Positions 61,656 through 64,000 of a stretch of DNA of 64,000 nucleotides are shown in pieces. Positions within the stretch are counted from its first letter, which is position 1. Each line of letters starts with the position of its first letter. The notes under the pieces were generated by a model. It worked only from the letters and a program-made list of their open reading frames with translations. It did not search any database and had not been told where the DNA came from. Source of the stretch: Carya illinoinensis (Eukaryota; Streptophyta; Magnoliopsida; Fagales; Juglandaceae). The translations under genes and the position numbers were made by a program. The stretch spans positions 4,160,001 to 4,224,000 of the forward strand of contig NC_056767.1 of NCBI RefSeq assembly GCF_018687715.1, in the 5' to 3' direction.

Positions 61656-62922
61656 TGTTGAACTTAAGATTTCAAATTTCGTATAATTATATATATACAC
61701 ATGGATTTTGATGATAACAAATGAATTCAAAAAATAAAGGAATTTCAAACTCAAGTTGTCTATACGATGGAGTCGAGCACATCAAGGAACTAAGCATGAG
61801 CAAGAAGGGAATAAGTTCACATTAAAATCATAGAGTAATATTGTAAATCTCTTAAAAATTTGAAATTAGGATTAAGACTCAAAATTAATATTTTATTATA
61901 AAGCATTAAAATACATTTTCAACATGTGCATGAATATTTTAAAAATTATATTTGAAAATTTTGAAAGATGATTGATTGTCATCTTTCACATATGCATGCT
62001 TTATTTAAATATTTTCAAAAGTTATTGATGTTTTTTTTTTACTTATGTAAAATGTAGATGATTTTGTTTTAAAAATTTGAAAAGTAAAGTGTGCATCTTT
62101 TGTCATATGTAAAAAGTAAAAAGATTAGGTTTGAAATTTTTGAAAAGTAAAGTGTGCTATTTTTTTCATATGTAAAAAATAAAAAGATTAGGTTTGAAAA
62201 TTTTGAAAAGTAAAGTGTGCTCCTTTTGTCATATTCAAAAAGTAAAAATATTAGGTTTGAATTTTTTGAAAAGTAAATGATGTTATCTTTGACATGTGAT
62301 TCTTTTTAAATTTGAATATGATGTCTCATATGCCTATAAATAGATCATTTGAGAGTTTCACATTCATAACACCAAAAGCATACAATATTCATTCAAAGTT
62401 TTCATTTTCTCTTCTCTAAGCATTGAGCCTTAACCTTTGTTAATTTTGAGATATATAGTTTGCGTTGTATTATTCTTATTTCACTTATTTGGAGTGTTTT
62501 CTGATAACCTACCCACTATCAATTCTTGTATCAGTAAAAATGTGTGTATAATCTTTGTGCGTGTAGAAAGTGTTCTATACAGGGAATAGTTGAATCACCA
62601 CGTATAAGGTGATTGCAAGTGTAGAAGGTGTTCTAGGATCTTTTGTAGCGGTGTTGTTCAAATGTGTAATAGGTTTCTATCTCCACTTAAATGAGGTTGA
62701 ATAATAAATTTGAAAATTTTCAACGGGTAGCTTGAGGTAATGATGTAGGTAGTGGGGCCGAACCTCGTTAACATACTGAGTTTGCTTCTCTTTTACCTTT
62801 ATTCTTTATATTTACTGTTGCTTTGTATTTTATTTATATTTTATATTGTGTATTTGATTTATAATTGTTAATTTTTTAAATATAACTCAATTCATCCCCC
62901 TCTTTTGTTATTTATCTGGACA
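61656..62922 (+). repeat. Copia 3' LTR
   Basis: Starts TGTTGAACTTAAG directly after a purine tract and matches the 5' LTR, including the tcatatgcctataaatagat promoter motif near 62330. It has three copies of an internal ~60-bp unit (aaaagtaaaaagattaggtt) where the 5' LTR has two. Confidence 0.85.
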
Positions 62923-62942
62923 ACAATAATTGACAATAATGT

Positions 62943-63050
62943 CTCCTATATATATATACACATGATATGGATCTAAATATATATATATATATATACACAT
63001 GATATGGATCTAAATATATATATATATATACACATGATATGGATCTAAAT
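62943..63050. repeat. Three-copy minisatellite within a TA tract
   Basis: The phrase acacatgatatggatctaaa occurs three times, separated by TA runs of differing length, just outside the 3' LTR. Confidence 0.9.
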
Positions 63051-63214
63051 AAAGGACAATTATAATGTTGTCACGATAATTATGTCAATTACTATAAACT
63101 ATATATAAAATTCTAGTACAATAAGTCTAACTCAAGATTAATATGTATTTAATTAAAAAAGAAAAATCCTAAATTTACACACAAATTTTATATAAAGAAT
63201 TTTACACACTTACA

Positions 63215-63440
63215 CTAATGTGCGGCGTAATATATTAGCTTATTATATAAGAGCAGAGATCCTAAGTTCGAATCCTTACTTTATACTATAATTTATTTAA
63301 TTAAATATTTTACGTGTTGGATCATCTATGAAATGAGAGTCTGGCACGTAAGGATGAGTGTTAAGATATAAAATAAATAATAAAAGTTATATTTTTTTAA
63401 ATTAGTTTAAACTTTTAAGATAAATAATAATTTCACCTAG
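63215..63440 (+). repeat. tRNA-derived SINE-like element
   Basis: ttagcttattatataagagc followed by aagttcgaatcc resembles a decayed A box and a good B box of a tRNA-like Pol III promoter. The 3' part (gttaagatataaaataaata through gataaataataatttcac) matches the repeat near 601-690. Ends are approximate. Confidence 0.5.
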
Positions 63441-64000
63441 TTTATAATAAAAAGATATATATAATTTAATGGATCACAACAAATTATCACGTAAAGAAGT
63501 TAAATCCAAGTAGAGCGAAGCCCTTCTCTCTTTTTCTCTGTAGAAGTACAGTCATCCACATGATCACCACTATATAATTTATTGAAATGAACATTCTACG
63601 TTGCTCGATCGATCTCAATGGTATATATATTTACTATACGATGATTATCTGATCTCAAATGGCCGGATATAAAACGATCAAATGGATATACGCGCAATAT
63701 GATCTATAGTTCTCTATACAAGGAAAATTAGAATCTTCTTGAGTTTTCTCCGTCAAAAGTCCCAATATAGAGAGACTTGCGGAGGAGTTGGGGAGAGAGG
63801 CCAAGTCTCTCGGTCATGGCCGAGTCAAATTGCCTAAATCTAGCGAATGGTGGGCGAGGCTCATGCATTTTTTAAGAGATACGTAAATATTCCGTTTTCC
63901 TCGTCTGCTCACTGGATCATACATGGGTTTTCAGCTCCACGTTTGGAGCAAGGTAGAGCTAAGCTACTCTCTCAATCCTCTCCCCGCCGGTCGGATTTTC
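63441..64000. other. Right edge, unassigned
   Basis: Less AT-rich toward the end of the window. A frame beginning MAESNCLNLANGGRGSCIF at about 63816 stops after 19 codons. The block could be the leader of a gene or the start of a transposable element cut by the window edge. I cannot assign it. Confidence 0.3.

Larger units (their letters stand above)
54528..62922 (+). mobile_element. Ty1/copia LTR retrotransposon, degenerate, 8.4 kb
   Basis: Two LTRs of about 1.27 kb (54528-55801 and 61656-62922) flank an internal region with a tRNA-Met primer site, gag, and pol in the copia order protease-integrase-reverse transcriptase-RNase H. A purine tract (aaaaaatagggaga) lies just before the 3' LTR. 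By eye, the first ~200 aligned LTR bases differ at roughly one site in ten, mostly transitions, so the insertion is old. The 5' LTR starts TATTGAA where the 3' LTR has TGTTGAA. A clean target duplication was not resolved; ATAAC and ATAAT are weak candidates. An extra antisense frame lies between pol and the 3' LTR. Confidence 0.88.

Noticed and set aside
63816..63876. Possible gene start at the right edge (MAESNCLNLANGG).
   Set aside because: The frame stops after 19 codons and no donor site or domain is convincing; the window ends too soon to judge.

Overview
This is eukaryotic plant nuclear DNA. It is AT-rich, with GT-AG introns, CT-rich 5' leaders, TA and GA microsatellites, MITEs, LINE tails, and large plant-type CACTA, Helitron and Ty1/copia elements. 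The host proteins and repeat style fit a woody eudicot; Fagales (walnut or pecan relatives) is my guess from general resemblance only.

Only two host genes look intact. The first (5853-10187, + strand, six exons) encodes a 242-residue single-RRM RNA-binding protein of the plant RBP1/NSR-like family; its first intron carries an antisense LINE fragment. The second (15361-16860, - strand, single exon) encodes a 499-residue domesticated PIF/Harbinger transposase (ALP1/HARBI1-like) that has lost two of its three catalytic acids. About 5.8 kb of repeat-rich DNA precedes the first gene. LINE scraps, MITEs and microsatellites fill the space between and after the two genes.

Most of the right-hand two thirds is three large transposons in a row. 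(1) A CACTA (En/Spm) element at 21281-37656 has both CACTA termini, a 3-bp TAT target duplication inside a TA microsatellite, arrays of the subterminal motif GCTGCAA/TTGCAGC, a TNPD-like gene (three exons, one nonsense codon), a TNPA-like gene (six exons, two nonsense codons) and a host-like terminal exon of unknown origin. (2) A Helitron at 40240-54366 on the - strand has a recognisable 5' TC end and a 3' hairpin plus CTAA end. It holds a Rep/helicase gene broken by many nonsense codons, an RPA70-like gene, duplicated exon-like blocks, a T-rich host-promoter-like segment and a nested 2.2-kb solo LTR with a TCTCC duplication. (3) A degenerate Ty1/copia element at about 54528-62922 has two 1.27-kb LTRs, a tRNA-Met primer site and a gag-pol riddled with stops.

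The observation I would follow first is in the copia element. Between pol and the 3' LTR, the antisense strand holds a 146-codon coiled-coil-like frame (60666-61103) with one stop and a well-placed TATA box. It looks like an extra antisense gene carried by the retrotransposon. A second theme is that many stops in the Helitron and copia genes are explained by C-to-T or G-to-A changes, as expected from decay of methylated cytosines; the CACTA stops are compatible with the same process.
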